From the NCBI RefSeq assembly GCF_964355755.1, contig NC_092672.1:15434501-15498500 (forward strand): DNA of 64,000 nucleotides, written 5' to 3'. The translations under genes and the position numbers were made by a program. Of the stretch, positions 23,636 through 36,899 are shown piece after piece (positions within the stretch are counted from its first letter, which is position 1; each line of letters opens with the position of its first letter). The stretch is from Antedon mediterranea (taxonomy: Eukaryota > Echinodermata > Crinoidea > Comatulida > Antedonidae). The notes beneath the pieces were generated by a model, which worked only from the letters and a program-made list of their open reading frames with translations, was not told the DNA's origin and searched no databases.

Positions 23636-26600
23636 AGTTTCATTATGTATTAATAATAAAACAATAATTTATGATTTTTTTGGCAACATTTTTATTGAAC
23701 ATTATGTATTTACATTACATCAATAACTGTTGAAAAAATTAGGCCGGTACACTTTATGGTTAAAAAGATATACCCAATTATGTACAAAATATCAATGATT
23801 TTGTTGACTGTTTTGGACCACTTTTAGCTTTTAATAAAATAATAGAAAACATAGAAACCAATGTCTTCGACTTCCTATCTATTTTTTCGTATTGTTTTTT
23901 AATGTAACTTTTGAACGCCTTGTCCGATTTAAAAAATTTAAAAAGCATTGTCATTGTCTTTCAATTCTGCTTCATATGGTATCATTTCCAAGTTCATAGG
24001 GTGTCAATCAATTTTTCACCTGAAATCCCTACTATAATTTGTATTGTATTGACACATTGTGTGTAAACTGGCCGCTATATTAGCAATGAAATGATTGACA
24101 TGGCAAATAGATTCAAACAAAATTGTTATTGTATATCCGAAAGACCATATTATTATTATAACTCAATGGTGAAAGCTTATTGACTATCTTTTATTGGGAT
24201 ATTGTCTCCCACTCTAGCCTTAAGGCACCTAGTTAACAACTAAAGGTTTCTGACTGTAATAGTATACCTTATGTAGCCACATACAAGTAATTTAGGATTA
24301 AATTATATTTACTCATAATTATATTCACTATAAATGCATTTGTATTATCTCTCTCTTAAAACGTTTTTCGTAATTCAGACATTACACTTATATGATTTGT
24401 TTCCATATTTGTCTGTTATTGTGCTTTTTTCCTTTTTTAATTAATTTTTTTTTGTTATTTGATTTATTTAGTTATCTTTTGGTGATCTTTTAACTTTCTT
24501 TTTAGTTTCATAATACAGATATTATAGTACTTAACAGAGAAATGGTGTTGTTATGTTATATTTTCGGTCTTCTACTACTATGTACGATACACTAAAAGAA
24601 TACACTATTACACAGTACAAAACTCTACATTACAAACATGGTAGGCAAGCATTAAATCATTCTATTATGCACACTTACTAATTTCAAACATACAGTTTTT
24701 TAAACTAAAACCATACAACGACAAGACATCCACCAGTTCAGTTCAAACCATTTTAAGGTAAAGTTTTATTTAATTAATTTCCATGCACTCTGCCATTTTC
24801 ATATAAAGATACCGTGGAACCACATCAGGTCAAGTTCAATATTGAATATCGAAACGTGGCAGGCTATAGGCGCTTGACCTTTGACAAGATCGCCTAAAAT
24901 TTATAATTTAAAACTACGATACTTAGTATTGTATATTCAGGAATTACCGCTCCATAGTCTCTTTGCTTTTCTTCCTTATTCCTTATTAACTCAAAATTAT
25001 TACAAACATTACTATTAATATGCCTAGTATGTAAACATTATTGACATAATTTCATTAAACATCCACATAGAGTAACTCTTCTTACAAATATTTTTCATAA
25101 TGCTACCTTTTGTTGAGTTTTGACTATTATATAAAAAAATGCTATCGGCATTTGACTGTCTTTACATTGTTTCGTGATGATTTTAATTTATTATTATATG
25201 CCATAGCAGCTAGTGATTTTTTCCTTTTCTCTATCTAAGTTACTACCGAGATACTTCTTCTCATTTATTTTCTTCATATTAAATATTCCTACATACAAGT
25301 TAACTGTTAATGTTTATCAAAAACTAAATTAATGTTGACTGAAAATATAAAGTTAAAAATTGAGCATACAATTTGAAGCAGTAAATTAATGAATTTAATA
25401 AAAGTTTTCTTAAAGTTTGATTTAAAAGAGTAGGTGTGGTTCATGAAAATATTTTTACCAATCAATAATTCTCCCACATTAAATTAATTATGAAATTTTG
25501 GAACAATTTATAGTTGTATAGTTCTTGTTTACATTTCAACTCTTGCTCAATCTACATTATTGTTTAATTGACATTGAGAAAGCTAGTCGACAAATTGTAG
25601 GGGGTGTTAGAAAAATACATTTTTTGTAAATTTAGCTGATTATCGGAAAAACATTATTAGTGAAATATGTTTATAAATGGTTTTAATATATTTTCATGTA
25701 AAATTAATCTGTAATTTAATGGAAAAATCAACCAATGTTTTTTTACGATATTGTACTCTAGAAAATCGTAAAAATAAAATATTTACAGTCCTGAATTTTG
25801 AATAAAGTACAAAAGTATTAAGATACAAAATTTGGTGTGATGCAGCTCCGACTATTCAAACCAAAGGTACCAATATTTTGTTCCATCGAAACTATCTATT
25901 GAAACCGCCATTTTGTAAACAAATCATCATCGTGTGTATGAATTTATTTATAGTGAAAGATATACGTGATGTTTATATTGTATTTTTATAAAATATTCAT
26001 ATTATACAGATATTGCCTGCTTAGAGGTGAAATATAAGATTTTACATCATCTATATATATATTTACCGAAGCACAAGCTGAGGGAAATATTATATTCACG
26101 ATTTAAGATCCTCATAGTGGTAATCATGTGATGCAGTTTCAACCAATCATGTTCATGTATTTACATAGACTATGTAATATAAAAAAATATATTCCATTAC
26201 AACGTATAATATCATTTGTTTTCTATGATATATACATTTTAGTTGAGGAATATTCATCATAAATATTATAACAACTTGTATACGAGGCACGCAAAGTCCC
26301 CTAGTTACATTGTGATCGAGCGCGTTGGGCCTAGCTAATAATATTAATAATATGACCTGAAACTGGTGTAATACACTTGCTTGCAATTTTTTTTTATTGA
26401 TGAACAAACAAGTAATTAATTTGAATCACAAATGTTTTATTCATTTTTTTTTAAATACAGTACGTGTACAATATAATAATAATAAATATTCAATTTTTAA
26501 GGTCTACCACATGACAATTATAACATAATTTACAGAGTATTCAACATAAAACATTTGTATTGTAATTCATTTGATTTTTTTCACTCCATGCCAACAGCGA

Positions 26601-27863
26601 ATAATAATAACAATAATAATAACAGGCTGATTAAAATCTTAATAAAAACTATTTTAGATAAAAAATATAATTAATAATACAGACAGAAAAACAAGATGAC
26701 ATCTAACATGATATTACGATTATGATTAAAGAAGGGGTATGTATGTAAGTATGGTTTGGGTGAAAAATAATGTCATCTTTTTCTCCACCTCACTCTCAAT
26801 TTCTTCATTATCTGAAAAATCTACAATTACTTAAAAAATATTATTTAAAAAATATGTCTGGTTGTATTATATAATTGATACTGTAATAGGATATGGCCTA
26901 TGTCATTTAGGCCATGTATTATTAGTAATGATTTGAAGGGTGATTCTTAATTTAGAATAAAAAGGTGTTAATGTATAGCAAGCAAAGACATGTAAATATG
27001 GATACATGGTAGTCTGTGAATAGAGAATATTACATCTGTCACAGAATCCTTGAGTATTGATGATGGCTAGAAGAGTAAAATTTGAATGCAAAAGATACAT
27101 TTTATACTTAATATTGTACTAAAATGGAAGGAAATATTGATATACTCATGAGGTACTGCAGAGTAACACATACAATTTTCAATGTGGCCAAACTTAATCA
27201 AAGGAAAAGTTGGTCATTTAAATCCATTATCAGGCTTTCATTAAGGTCTCCGTCATAAGTTTAGAGATTCTAAATAGGATAACTTCTTCCGATAATTTTC
27301 ACAATCAATCTTACGTTTTGCCGCCTGTTATAAGCAATCAAGCAACAAGAAAAGAGAGATGCTTTGCTTTGCTCGTTTCACGTCTTTTTCAGATCTATAA
27401 TTACAAACCCATTATTTTATCTAAAAACATTTATAAAGCCTAGCCGTATCTCCTTTGTTGTTGTTCTGCTCAATGTAATTTCTCTATATTTTCACCTAAT
27501 TAGTGTTGTTTTCTTATGTCTTGCTTTTAACAACTGTTTTTATAAGTGATTTTCAGAACATGGAGATTGCTCTAAATAATGTTTTTAAATACTGATTTGT
27601 GTTTTGTCATATTATTGTGGATAAATATTTTTACATGTATACTTTAGCCTGCATTGTTGTCATTGAGTCTGTTTGGTGATATCTTATATAACTTTGTGCT
27701 TGAACTGAATTCACTTAACCTTTCTTTTATTAAAAAGCACAATGTTTTTACATTATACATTTTTTTTTGTGTGGGGAAATCCCACTTTTATTGCACATGT
27801 GATAAACAATGAATATTTAAATGATACTAGAGAGTTCTCTTGTTTCGCTTGTGCACTTTCTAG
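23636..27863. other. Long AT-rich spacer
   Basis: About 4.2 kb of AT-rich DNA. I see only short random open frames (for example 26153-26407, 26903-27100, 27364-27549) and AATAAT microsatellites at 26598-26628. Could be intronic or intergenic. Confidence 0.5.
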
Positions 27864-27938
27864 TGGGTGTACCTGAACAGTTCTCAGAAACATGCAACGC
27901 CTCTGGAAAAAGCCCAGGTGGCACCAATGCATTTGACT
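27864..27938 (+). other. Candidate 75-nt host exon (weak)
   Basis: An acceptor (GTGCACTTTCTAG, AG at 27862-27863) and a consensus donor (GTGAGT at 27939-27944) enclose exactly 75 nt, open in one frame with phases 1 and 1. The peptide contains GVPEQFSETCNASGKSP and GGTNAFD, with an N-glycosylation-type NAS. A symmetrical phase-1 exon is common in extracellular modular proteins. The local GC content is above its surroundings. I do not recognise the domain, and transcript evidence would be needed. Confidence 0.35.
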
Positions 27939-27944
27939 GTGAGT

Positions 27945-28559
27945 TATGCATGTTTCAACATATTAAATTCAAAATGTATAGGCCTAAATATGAAATGCAT
28001 GTACAGTAGATTAATTAATTAATTATGTACGTCTCATGTCAGTTAATAATGTATAGAAAATAAGAATTACATTTTTTTAAATAAGAAAACTGTTACATAA
28101 AACGTCTTTAAAGGTAAGGAAAACGTCGATTGAGGCCATCAATCACTAAAACATTCACAAATGGTGCTACACCAAGAATAAAAGCATAATTTATCAAGTG
28201 GTTGACAGTCGGAGGGTGCTTAGCAATCTTGTCTTAACATACAGTATCACAACAACTGTTTAGTTGGGAACCACAAATAATCAAATAATAACGTTGTATT
28301 ATAATGTCACAATGTTAAAAATTGAGATTCGGTATAATAATTACAAAATAATATATTATAAATTTCCATATTTTTACTACTTATAGTAAATATTTCAAGA
28401 TTATAATATGTGATATTAAAATTAAATAAGTTACATTGATAAAAAAAAAGACACAAGGCCTACCTACCGATAGTTTGGCACAGGGTAATGCAGCAGTTAT
28501 CACAATAGTCTCACCAGTAACAACAACTTGAGGCCATCAATCACTAAAACAAGTCCGTA
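27945..28559. other. AT-rich spacer
   Basis: A short phrase, GAGGCCATCAATCACTAAAACA, occurs in part at both 28132 and 28531, so this region may hold an old local duplication. Nothing else recognised. Confidence 0.35.
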
Positions 28560-28692
28560 GAGGACTTTTATGAGTTATCCTTGGCATCCTTTCTTGTTTT
28601 ATTCATGGTTTTTTATATTTGCTATTTTTAATTGTTTGTCTGTGATTTTTTATGTTCTGATGCCGAAATAAATCAAATCAAATCAAATCAAC
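28560..28692 (+). repeat. LINE 3' tail ending in (AAATC)n
   Basis: A T-rich 3' UTR-like stretch (GTTTTTTATATTTGC, TTTTTTATGTTCTGATGCCG) ends in AAATAAATCAAATCAAATCA. A short pentameric tail after a polyadenylation-like AATAAA is typical of CR1/L2-type LINE insertions. No coding part remains. Confidence 0.45.
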
Positions 28693-29559
28693 TTGGAACC
28701 TTCTCTCTCACACTCATCTCTGTTTACTGCACTTGGATCTTTCATGGGTTCAACTTGAGGTCCAAACTCCTATCCCTTGGTCACTCCCAGAATACCATTT
28801 ATAGGTTCAATAACAATTTCATCCTAACCTACAGGTGTTCCAAGAATTGACCAGGATTAACAACTCTCTTGATCACTTTCATTAGCTGAAAAACAGACAT
28901 ATAAGCCATCTAATATCCTCATTGGTCCCTTAGTTTCTAACCTCCGAATGTTCTGATATTCCACAATCACACACTGAACTGTAGAACCAAAAGAATTGTC
29001 TACAATTATTTATGTCTTGCATATTAATTAAAGATTAAGGCATGCATTTCATAATGAATCAAACTGAACAAATCTCTGTTATCATTTTGGTCTAATTTGT
29101 CATTTAACTTAAATCAGTAATATTATAATAATTATATTGATATAACAACTCAAAGAATTATTTATAAATGTTAATTAAATTTATTCATTCTGCTTTTATT
29201 CAATATTTCTCTTTGTAGTATATATAAAATAAAACTGAATTGCAAGAGATTTACATATAAAATGGTACAAGCTTCCAAACATCAAAGTTCACAACATTTG
29301 AAAGTTAAATAATTATTTTAAAAAGGAGATATTACACATGGAAAAAACTGATGAAAGTACTTTATACAAAATATTATTATACACGTTTTGACAGAACTAT
29401 TGTAATTATTGTCGTTACTGAAATGTGTTTATTTTGGTTTATTAATCAGTCTACACAGGGCTGGAAAACATGAGTTGTTGAACCTTTTAGTATTGCCATA
29501 TATTTCACTTTGCTTCTTAGCATTCCTAAGTATCCTGTAACACGTTTCGCCTCATTTTA
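28693..29559. other. Spacer
   Basis: No gene recognised. The open frame at 28632-28850 has no family resemblance. Confidence 0.4.
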
Positions 29560-29965
29560 GGAAGTGCGTTAGGGACGATTTTTAGCAAAATCAAGAAGAA
29601 TATCTTCTCTTCTTTGATCTAAAAATTTAAGATTAAGTAGATTAATTGCTTGATCATAAGATGCAAATTTTATTCTACATGCGCGTTTCTGTAAAGATTC
29701 AAGCTCCATGGATTGTGCTATGGTTAAAGCAGAGTGCCATACCGGATTCAGTTTGGCAAAAGAAATGTTCATAAAGTTAGTTTTTTTCAATATTAATTAT
29801 CATATTATTGTCTTTGGTCCTTAGTGATAGTTCATTTAATTGTTCTTGAACATTAGGCGGGTTTTCTTGTTGTGAACTTCACATATTGACAAATCATCCA
29901 CATACTTCCACCGATTTGGGAAGTCTCTAAGCTATTTGTTAACAATTACTTGAAAAAGAAACTCC
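29560..29965 (-). pseudogene. LINE RT fragment with YVDD motif and C-terminal tail
   Basis: On the minus strand, 29965-29830 reads the RT palm core as KYVDDLSICEVHNKKTR; then, after a deletion, 29790-29569 reads the C-terminal part (PVWHSALTIAQSMELESLQK, ASYDQAINLLNLKFLDQRRE). PVWHS...QKRA is the hallmark of LINE pol C-termini. The stretch that normally separates the palm from this tail is missing and a stop lies between, so it is a deletion derivative. The YVDD-type motif differs from the YADD/FADD of the other LINEs in this window, so it represents another family. Confidence 0.7.
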
Positions 29966-31025
29966 GCAAGTTATTCCTTGCCAGCTTGAAAAACCGCCAT
30001 TGAGTTTCACTCTCTGTTTCGCTTTCAATAAATGTAATTGCATTCTAATTTATATATCTATATTCTTTATTCATTTGTTGTGTGAGTTGGAGAGTTGGAG
30101 AAATTGTCAAGCCATAAATTACCTGATGGAAAGTTTTCATTTTTAGGGAAAATTTATCACAAATTGAGATCAAATTGAAAACAATTTATAATCGTTACAG
30201 TTAAAAACAAAGGTTTTCTTAATTCTTTAGAGTGTTGAACCATTTTATTTTTAGCGTTGATTTTTTCTTCCTTCTCCTGTAAAATTGTTGAACCCGGTTA
30301 TTCAACGCAACTCGCGGCAACTCAACATTGACTGGAAAACAGGCATTAAGTGATGAGTATTTTACTAGAAGAAAAGATGAAAGAATCCCAATATAATTTC
30401 AGTTGAATATAACTGTTTGTAATTAAATAAGTGCATGATTTAATTGGATTGCATGTAACTGAATCGGTTGGTTTTCATACTCAAAACCTTTCCATTAATA
30501 CATTTTTGTTATATTGTTCTCTAGAGATAAGACACAAAGCAATATGATATTGAAAATAATTACTGTATCTTTGGACTATTTCAATTTGTATGTTACAGAA
30601 TTCTCAATATCATGAGATTGTTTCATGTACAGTTATAGTTAGTGTAAACTATGATCGTATAGTGGTAGAATCAATCACACAGAGTCTTGAAATCCAGCTA
30701 TATAAGTGCAATATTTATTGGGTTGTTCCAACATAACATCAGTCTGAAAACATAAGTCTCTTTCATCCTGAACACACAGGGTCTCACTCTGAACGACCTC
30801 TATTTAAAGTACTTTTGTGAAACGCATTTATACATATGCAATGCTTCTTTTGTAATAATATTTTAAATATATTCATCTTTAGTTAATGATAGCAATAATA
30901 TTAATATTTGTTCTATATTAAACAAATCTGAGAAATGATATCACTAATTGGAATGGCTATTCTGATTTAAATCTGTAAATTATGATCACTCTACAAAAAA
31001 AGACAAAACAAACATGTAGCGCATA
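29966..31025. other. AT-rich spacer before the satellite
   Basis: No gene recognised. Confidence 0.5.
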
Positions 31026-34000
31026 AATGACATACATTACATATAAACAATGTAATGCACGAATGGCGTACAGTACATAACATAAAACAATGTAGTGTAC
31101 GAATGGCGTACAGTACATAACATAAAACAATGTAGTGTACGAATGGCGTACAGTACATAACATAAAACAATGTAGTGTACGAATGGCGTACAGTACCTAA
31201 CACAAAACAATGTAGTGTACGAATGGCGTACAGTACCTAACACAAAACAATGTAGTGTACGAATGGCGTACAGTACATAACACAAAACAATGTAGTGCAC
31301 GAATGGCATACAGTACATAACACAAAACAATGTAGGTTACGAATGGCATACAGTACATAACATAAAACAATGTAGTGTACGAATGGCGTACAGTACATAA
31401 CATAAAACAATGTAGTGCACGAATGGCGTACAGTACATAACACAAAACAATGTAGTGTACGAATGGCATACAGTACATAACATAAAACAATGTAGTGTAC
31501 GAATGGCGTACAGTACATAACATAAAACAATGTAGTGTACGAATGGCATACAGTACATAACATAAAACAATGTAGTGTACGAATGGCGTACAGTACATAA
31601 CATAAAACAATGTAGTGCACGAATGGCGTACAGTACATAACATAAAACAATGTAGTGTACGAATGGCGTACAGTACATAACATAAAACAATGTAGTGCAC
31701 GAATGGCGTACAGTACATAACATAAAACAATGTAGTGTACGAATGGCGTACAGTACATAACATAAAACAATGTAGTGTACGAATGGCATACAGTACATAA
31801 CATAAAACAATGTAGTGTACGAATGGCGTACAGTACATAACATAAAACAATGTAGTGTACGAATGGCGTACAGTACATAACATAAAACAATGTAGTGTAC
31901 GAATGGCGTACAGTACATAACATAAAACAATGTAGTGTACGAATGGCGTACAGTACATAACATAAAACAATGTAGTGTACGAATGGCGTACAGTACATAA
32001 CATAAAACAATGTAGTGTACGAATGGCGTACAGTACATAACATAAAACAATGTAGTGTACGAATGGCGTACAGTACATAACATAAAACAATGTAGTGTAC
32101 GAATGGCGTACAGTACATAACATAAAACAATGTAGTGTACGAATGGCGTACAGTACATAACATAAAACAATGTAGTGTACGAATGGCGTACAGTACATAA
32201 CACAAAACAATGTAGTGTACGAATGGCGTACAGTACATAACATAAAACAATGTAGTGTACGAATGGCGTACAGTACATAACATAAAACAATGTAGTGCAC
32301 GAATGGCATACAGTACATAACATAAAACAATGTAGTGTACGAATGGCATACAGTACATAACACAAAACAATGTAGTGTACGAATGGCGTACAGTACATAA
32401 CATAAAACAATGTAGTGTACGAATGGCGTACAGTACATAACATAAAACAATGTAGTGTACGAATGGCGTACAGTACATAACACAAAACAATGTAGTGCAC
32501 GAATGGCATACAGTACATAACATAAAACAATGTAGTGTACGAATGGCGTACAGTACATAACATAAAACAATGTAGTGTACGAATGGCGTACAGTACATAA
32601 CACAAAACAATGTAGTGCACGAATGGCATACAGTACATAACATAAAACAATGTAGTGTACGAATGGCGTACAGTACATAACATAAAACAATGTAGTGTAC
32701 GAATGGCGTACAGTACATAACATAAAACAATGTAGTGTACGAATGGCGTACAGTACATAACATAAAACAATGTAGTGTACGAATGGCATACAGTACATAA
32801 CATAAAACAATGTAGTGTACGAATGGCATACAGTACATAACACAAAACAATGTAGTGCACGAATGGCATACAGTACATAACATAAAACAATGTAGTGTAC
32901 GAATGGCATACAGTACATAACACAAAACAATGTAGTGCACGAATGGCATACAGTACATAACACAAAACAATGTAGTGTACGAATGGCATACAGTACATAA
33001 CACAAAACAATGTAGTGCACGAATGGCATACAGTACATAACACAAAACAATGTAGGTTACGAATGGCATACAGTACATAACATAAAAGAATGTAGTGTAC
33101 GAATGGCGTACAGTACCTAACATAAAACAATGTAGTGCACGAATGGCATACAGTACATAACATAAAACAATGTAGTGTACGAATGGCATACAGTACATAA
33201 CACAAAACAATGTAGTGTACGAATGGCGTACAGTACCTAACATAAAAGAATGTAGTGTATGAATGGCGTACAGTACCTAACATAAAACAATGTAGTGTAT
33301 GAATGGCATACAGTACCTAACATAAAACAATGTAGTGTATGAATGGCGTACAGTACATAACATAAAACAATGTAGTGTACGAATGGCGTACAGTACATAA
33401 CATAAAACAATGTAGTGTACGAATGGCATACAGTACATAACACAAAACAATGTAGTGTACGAATGGCGTACAGTACATAACATAAAACAATGTAGTGTAC
33501 GAATGGCGTACAGTACATAACATAAAACAATGTAGTGCACGAATGGCATACAGTACATAACATAAAACAATGTAGTGTACGAATGGCATACAGTACATAA
33601 CACAAAACAATGTAGTGTACGAATGGCGTACAGTACATAACATAAAACAATGTAGTGTACGAATGGCGTACAGTACATAACATAAAACAATGTAGTGTAC
33701 GAATGGCGTACAGTACATAACACAAAACAATGTAGTGCACGAATGGCATACAGTACATAACATAAAACAATGTAGTGTACGAATGGCGTACAGTACATAA
33801 CATAAAACAATGTAGTGTACGAATGGCGTACAGTACATAACACAAAACAATGTAGTGCACGAATGGCATACAGTACATAACATAAAACAATGTAGTGTAC
33901 GAATGGCGTACAGTACATAACATAAAACAACGTAGTGTACGAATGGCGTACAGTACATAACACAAAACAATGTAGGTTACGAATGGCATACAGTACATAA

Positions 34001-34620
34001 CACAAAACAATGTAGTGTACGAATGGCATACAGTACATAACATAAAACAATGTAGTGTACGAATGGCGTACAGTACCTAACACAAAACAATGTAGTGTAC
34101 GAATGGCGTACAGTACCTAACATAAAACAATGTAGTGTACGAATGGCGTACAGTACATAACACAAAACAATGTAGTGTACGAATGGCGTACAGTACATAA
34201 CACAAAACAATGTAGTGTACGAATGGCGTACAGTACATAACACAAAACAATGTAGTGTACGAATGGCGTACAGTACATAACATAAAACAATGTAGTGTAC
34301 GAATGGCGTACAGTACATAACACAAAACAATGTAGTGTACGAATGGCGTACAGTACATAACATAAAACAATGTAGTGTACGAATGGCGTACAGTACATAA
34401 CATAAAATAATGTAGTGTATGAATGGCGTACAGTACATAACATAAAACAATGTAGTGTACGAATGGCATACAGTACATAACACAAAACAATGTAGTGTAC
34501 GAATGGCATACAGTACATAACACAAAACAATGTAGTGTACGAATGGCATACAGTACATAACACAAAACAATGTAGTGTACGAATGGCGTACAGTACATAA
34601 CACAAAAGAATGTAGGGCAA
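31026..34620. repeat. 40-bp tandem satellite, about 90 units
   Basis: A 40-bp unit (key words ACAATGTAGTGTACGAATGG, then CGTACAGTACATAACATAAA) repeats head to tail with very little length change. Variation is confined to a few positions: CATAAAAC or CACAAAAC, GTGTAC or GTGCAC, GGCGTA or GGCATA, ACATAAC or ACCTAAC, and a rare GGTTAC form at about 31334, 33054 and 33974. Each unit carries three GTAC palindromes. The left edge is a degenerate unit near 31026-31060, and the right edge decays at 34605-34620 into unique DNA. The minus strand lacks stop codons in all three frames, giving spurious open frames up to 668 codons; no signal suggests these are translated. Strong homogenisation implies recent unequal exchange. 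Confidence 0.95.
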
Positions 34621-35129
34621 TCATCCAAGAACAGCCTACAGAGGCGTACAGTACTAAATCTAACAGTAAAATAGGAATGGCATATGATAACAAATTACAT
34701 AAGAAATCTACTGTAATAGTGCTCTGAAAACTGAATATATGTCTTATAAACATAACTGTGGATTGTTGAACTATACCATGTAAATTAAGGAGTCCTCTAA
34801 TATCAACATATTTAAACTTGCAGTGACCTATCATCTAGCCGGGTACTCACTGTTAGATTGTTTACTCAAAAAGTCTTTGAACGGTCCAGTGACCTTACCC
34901 TATTCAACCTTGTTTTTGGAGTTGCGCCTCTCATGACCTGGGATTTGTATGTCTTACTATGCTAAGAATATATAGTTCCACATGCCATGTGCCTTCTTTA
35001 AGATATATTTATTATAAGTGCCAAAAACCCGTTTTTGTTCTCGATATGAGGCCTTAATTATTCAACGTATTTATATCCTATCGTTTCGTGAACAATTGCA
35101 TTGTACTGCAATTTGATCCATGGAGTATT

Positions 35130-35700
35130 GTTTACTCCATGATCTGGCTGAGTATTATCCCAATCATGACCTTCTTTATATAACTGTTTTGCCTATTGAT
35201 CCTTCATGGTTCTGTCAAATCTTTTGATCATGCCATCAGACTAGGGATGGTATGGTGTGGTTTTTGTTTTTGTGATACCCAAGTACTTGCAAATTTCTTT
35301 CATTAAATTTGACTCAAATTGAGCACCTTGGTCTGTGTGAATAGAAACTGGTACACCATGCCGTTTAATAAAATCATCACATGAACATTTAGCAACAGTG
35401 GTTGCAGTTTGGTTGAGAATGGCATATAATGACACATATTTAGTGAAATAATGACCAATTACTAAGATGTATTGGTTGCCTCGATTTGAAATTGGTAACT
35501 CTGTAATATCGGCGGAAATTCTCTCAAATAGATAATTTGCAGTGCAGATACTGTACCCATAGGAGCATGTAATCGTGGCACCGGCTGGCGACAATATTGA
35601 CATGCCTCGCACTTCAAACAGAATTGTCTCACATCACGTGACATGTATCATGGCCAGTAACAGTTTTGTGAAATAAGGGTTAAAGTCTTATCTGCATTAA
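35130..35700 (-). pseudogene. Ty3/gypsy integrase, catalytic Glu replaced
   Basis: The end of the zinc-binding domain is seen as CLKCEACQYCRQPVP at about 35570-35620. The core follows (35612-35241) with the first Asp in ISADITELPISNRGNQY, the second Asp in SIHTDQGAQFES, and TPYHP. After a TAG stop the sequence continues with SDGMIKRFDRTMKDQ, where the usual catalytic Glu (MVERF) is Lys. A frameshift separates the zinc domain from the core. The protein would join viral-like cDNA to host DNA; this copy cannot. Confidence 0.8.
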
Positions 35701-36289
35701 AATGTCCTGATGCAGAGCTGTGACATGACATCATCACCTTGTTTTGAAGTGAACTGGGAATAACGGATTGGTTACTTTCATCTTTCTATCTCTCATGGAT
35801 AGTACACACCAAAACATCATTAATTACCTTATATCTATGAAATTGTCGTGAAAGTTCGTGATTTTCCCGTCATGTATTGTTTCATGCCCTGTTGAACGCA
35901 TAATTTGAAATCACTCAATTCTGGATCGCTATTCTGTTCCTGAATTAGCTGCTCTCGTTGTTCAAGTGAAGTACAAATACTAAGCTCATCCTCATTTCTG
36001 TCACATGTAGAGTAAAACTGACCTATCTTCATGAGTGGGATTGATTATCAAAATTCTACAGTTGCCACTGTTCTACCACACACAATAGAAATACTTTTAT
36101 CTGGTTCAAAAACACCATCATATTCATGAGGTAATGGGAGCATAACCTGGAGATAATACCTTAGCATCTAGATTAATTTCTACACCTGCAGGAACAACAA
36201 ATGAATGAGATACAACAACATTACAATTATGCATTATAATTATATATTCTTTTTATCAAATATTGTAAAATACTATTTTTCAGCCTTTT

Positions 36290-36720
36290 GGCTGCCGTTG
36301 TATTATTGATTTCTTTTTTATGAATAATTATACCTGAATATTTGCAATGCAGCCTGCCTAACACTTCTAAATGGTATCACAGCATTATCAATCTCAATAA
36401 CTCCATTTCGTAAATCAATGTGTGCCCCATGAACAACAAGGAAATCCTAACCTAGTATCATTGGTCTTTCAATACTATTTGTTACATGAAAATCAAGAGG
36501 TACTGTTACTTCTCCAATCTTTAAATTAATACTGACATGACCTAGAATATCAAGAGGGCTGCCATCAACAGCCTTAGCCTGTGTTATTACGTTATCTAAT
36601 CATCTTGATTTTAAAAACTTATGACTTTTACAAAACTGATTGGAAATCAAAGAAATGTTGGCACCAGTATCAATCAAAAAACTTATTTCTTGGCCCTCAA
36701 TATACAACTGAATTTTGGAA
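36290..36720 (-). pseudogene. Retropepsin (Ty3/gypsy protease)
   Basis: The minus strand reads an aspartic protease fold: LYIEGQEISFLIDTGANISL with the catalytic DTGA triad, then a flap region (AKAVDGSPLDILGHVSINLK) and the second-half motif RPMILG followed by DFLVVHGAHIDLRNGVIEID. In-frame stops interrupt it near 36600 and 36450. It would cut the gag-pol polyprotein. Its order before the integrase remnant fits an LTR element. Confidence 0.75.
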
Positions 36721-36899
36721 TTGAATGCCTTTGTAACACTGACAACTTCTTGAAAACAATTATAAGCAGAATCATTATCCCAATAATTAAAGACACCTTC
36801 CCTACGTTTTTTAGATCTATTTTAAGATCACAAACTATATTTAATGTAAAAATAAACATCCGTCCGTTGTTTGATGAATTTGATGAAATTGTGTTGTTA

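Larger units (their letters stand above)
34850..36720 (-). mobile_element. Ty3/gypsy LTR retrotransposon remnant lacking RT and RNase H
   Basis: From right to left on the minus strand: aspartic protease (36720-36290), a post-protease linker (36180-36040), a pre-integrase linker (36032-35835) and an integrase (35700-35130). There is almost no space between the two linkers, at about 36020-36045, where reverse transcriptase and RNase H would be expected in a canonical Ty3/gypsy element. Several stops occur throughout. No LTRs were identified. An alternative is a naturally integrase-first pol order, but the peptide style is that of canonical elements, so a deletion is more likely. Confidence 0.75.

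Noticed and set aside
31197-34834. Long minus-strand open frames of 183-668 codons
   Set aside because: They are the same 40-residue pattern read from the 40-bp satellite in every frame. No start context, no family similarity and no sign of selection on one frame.
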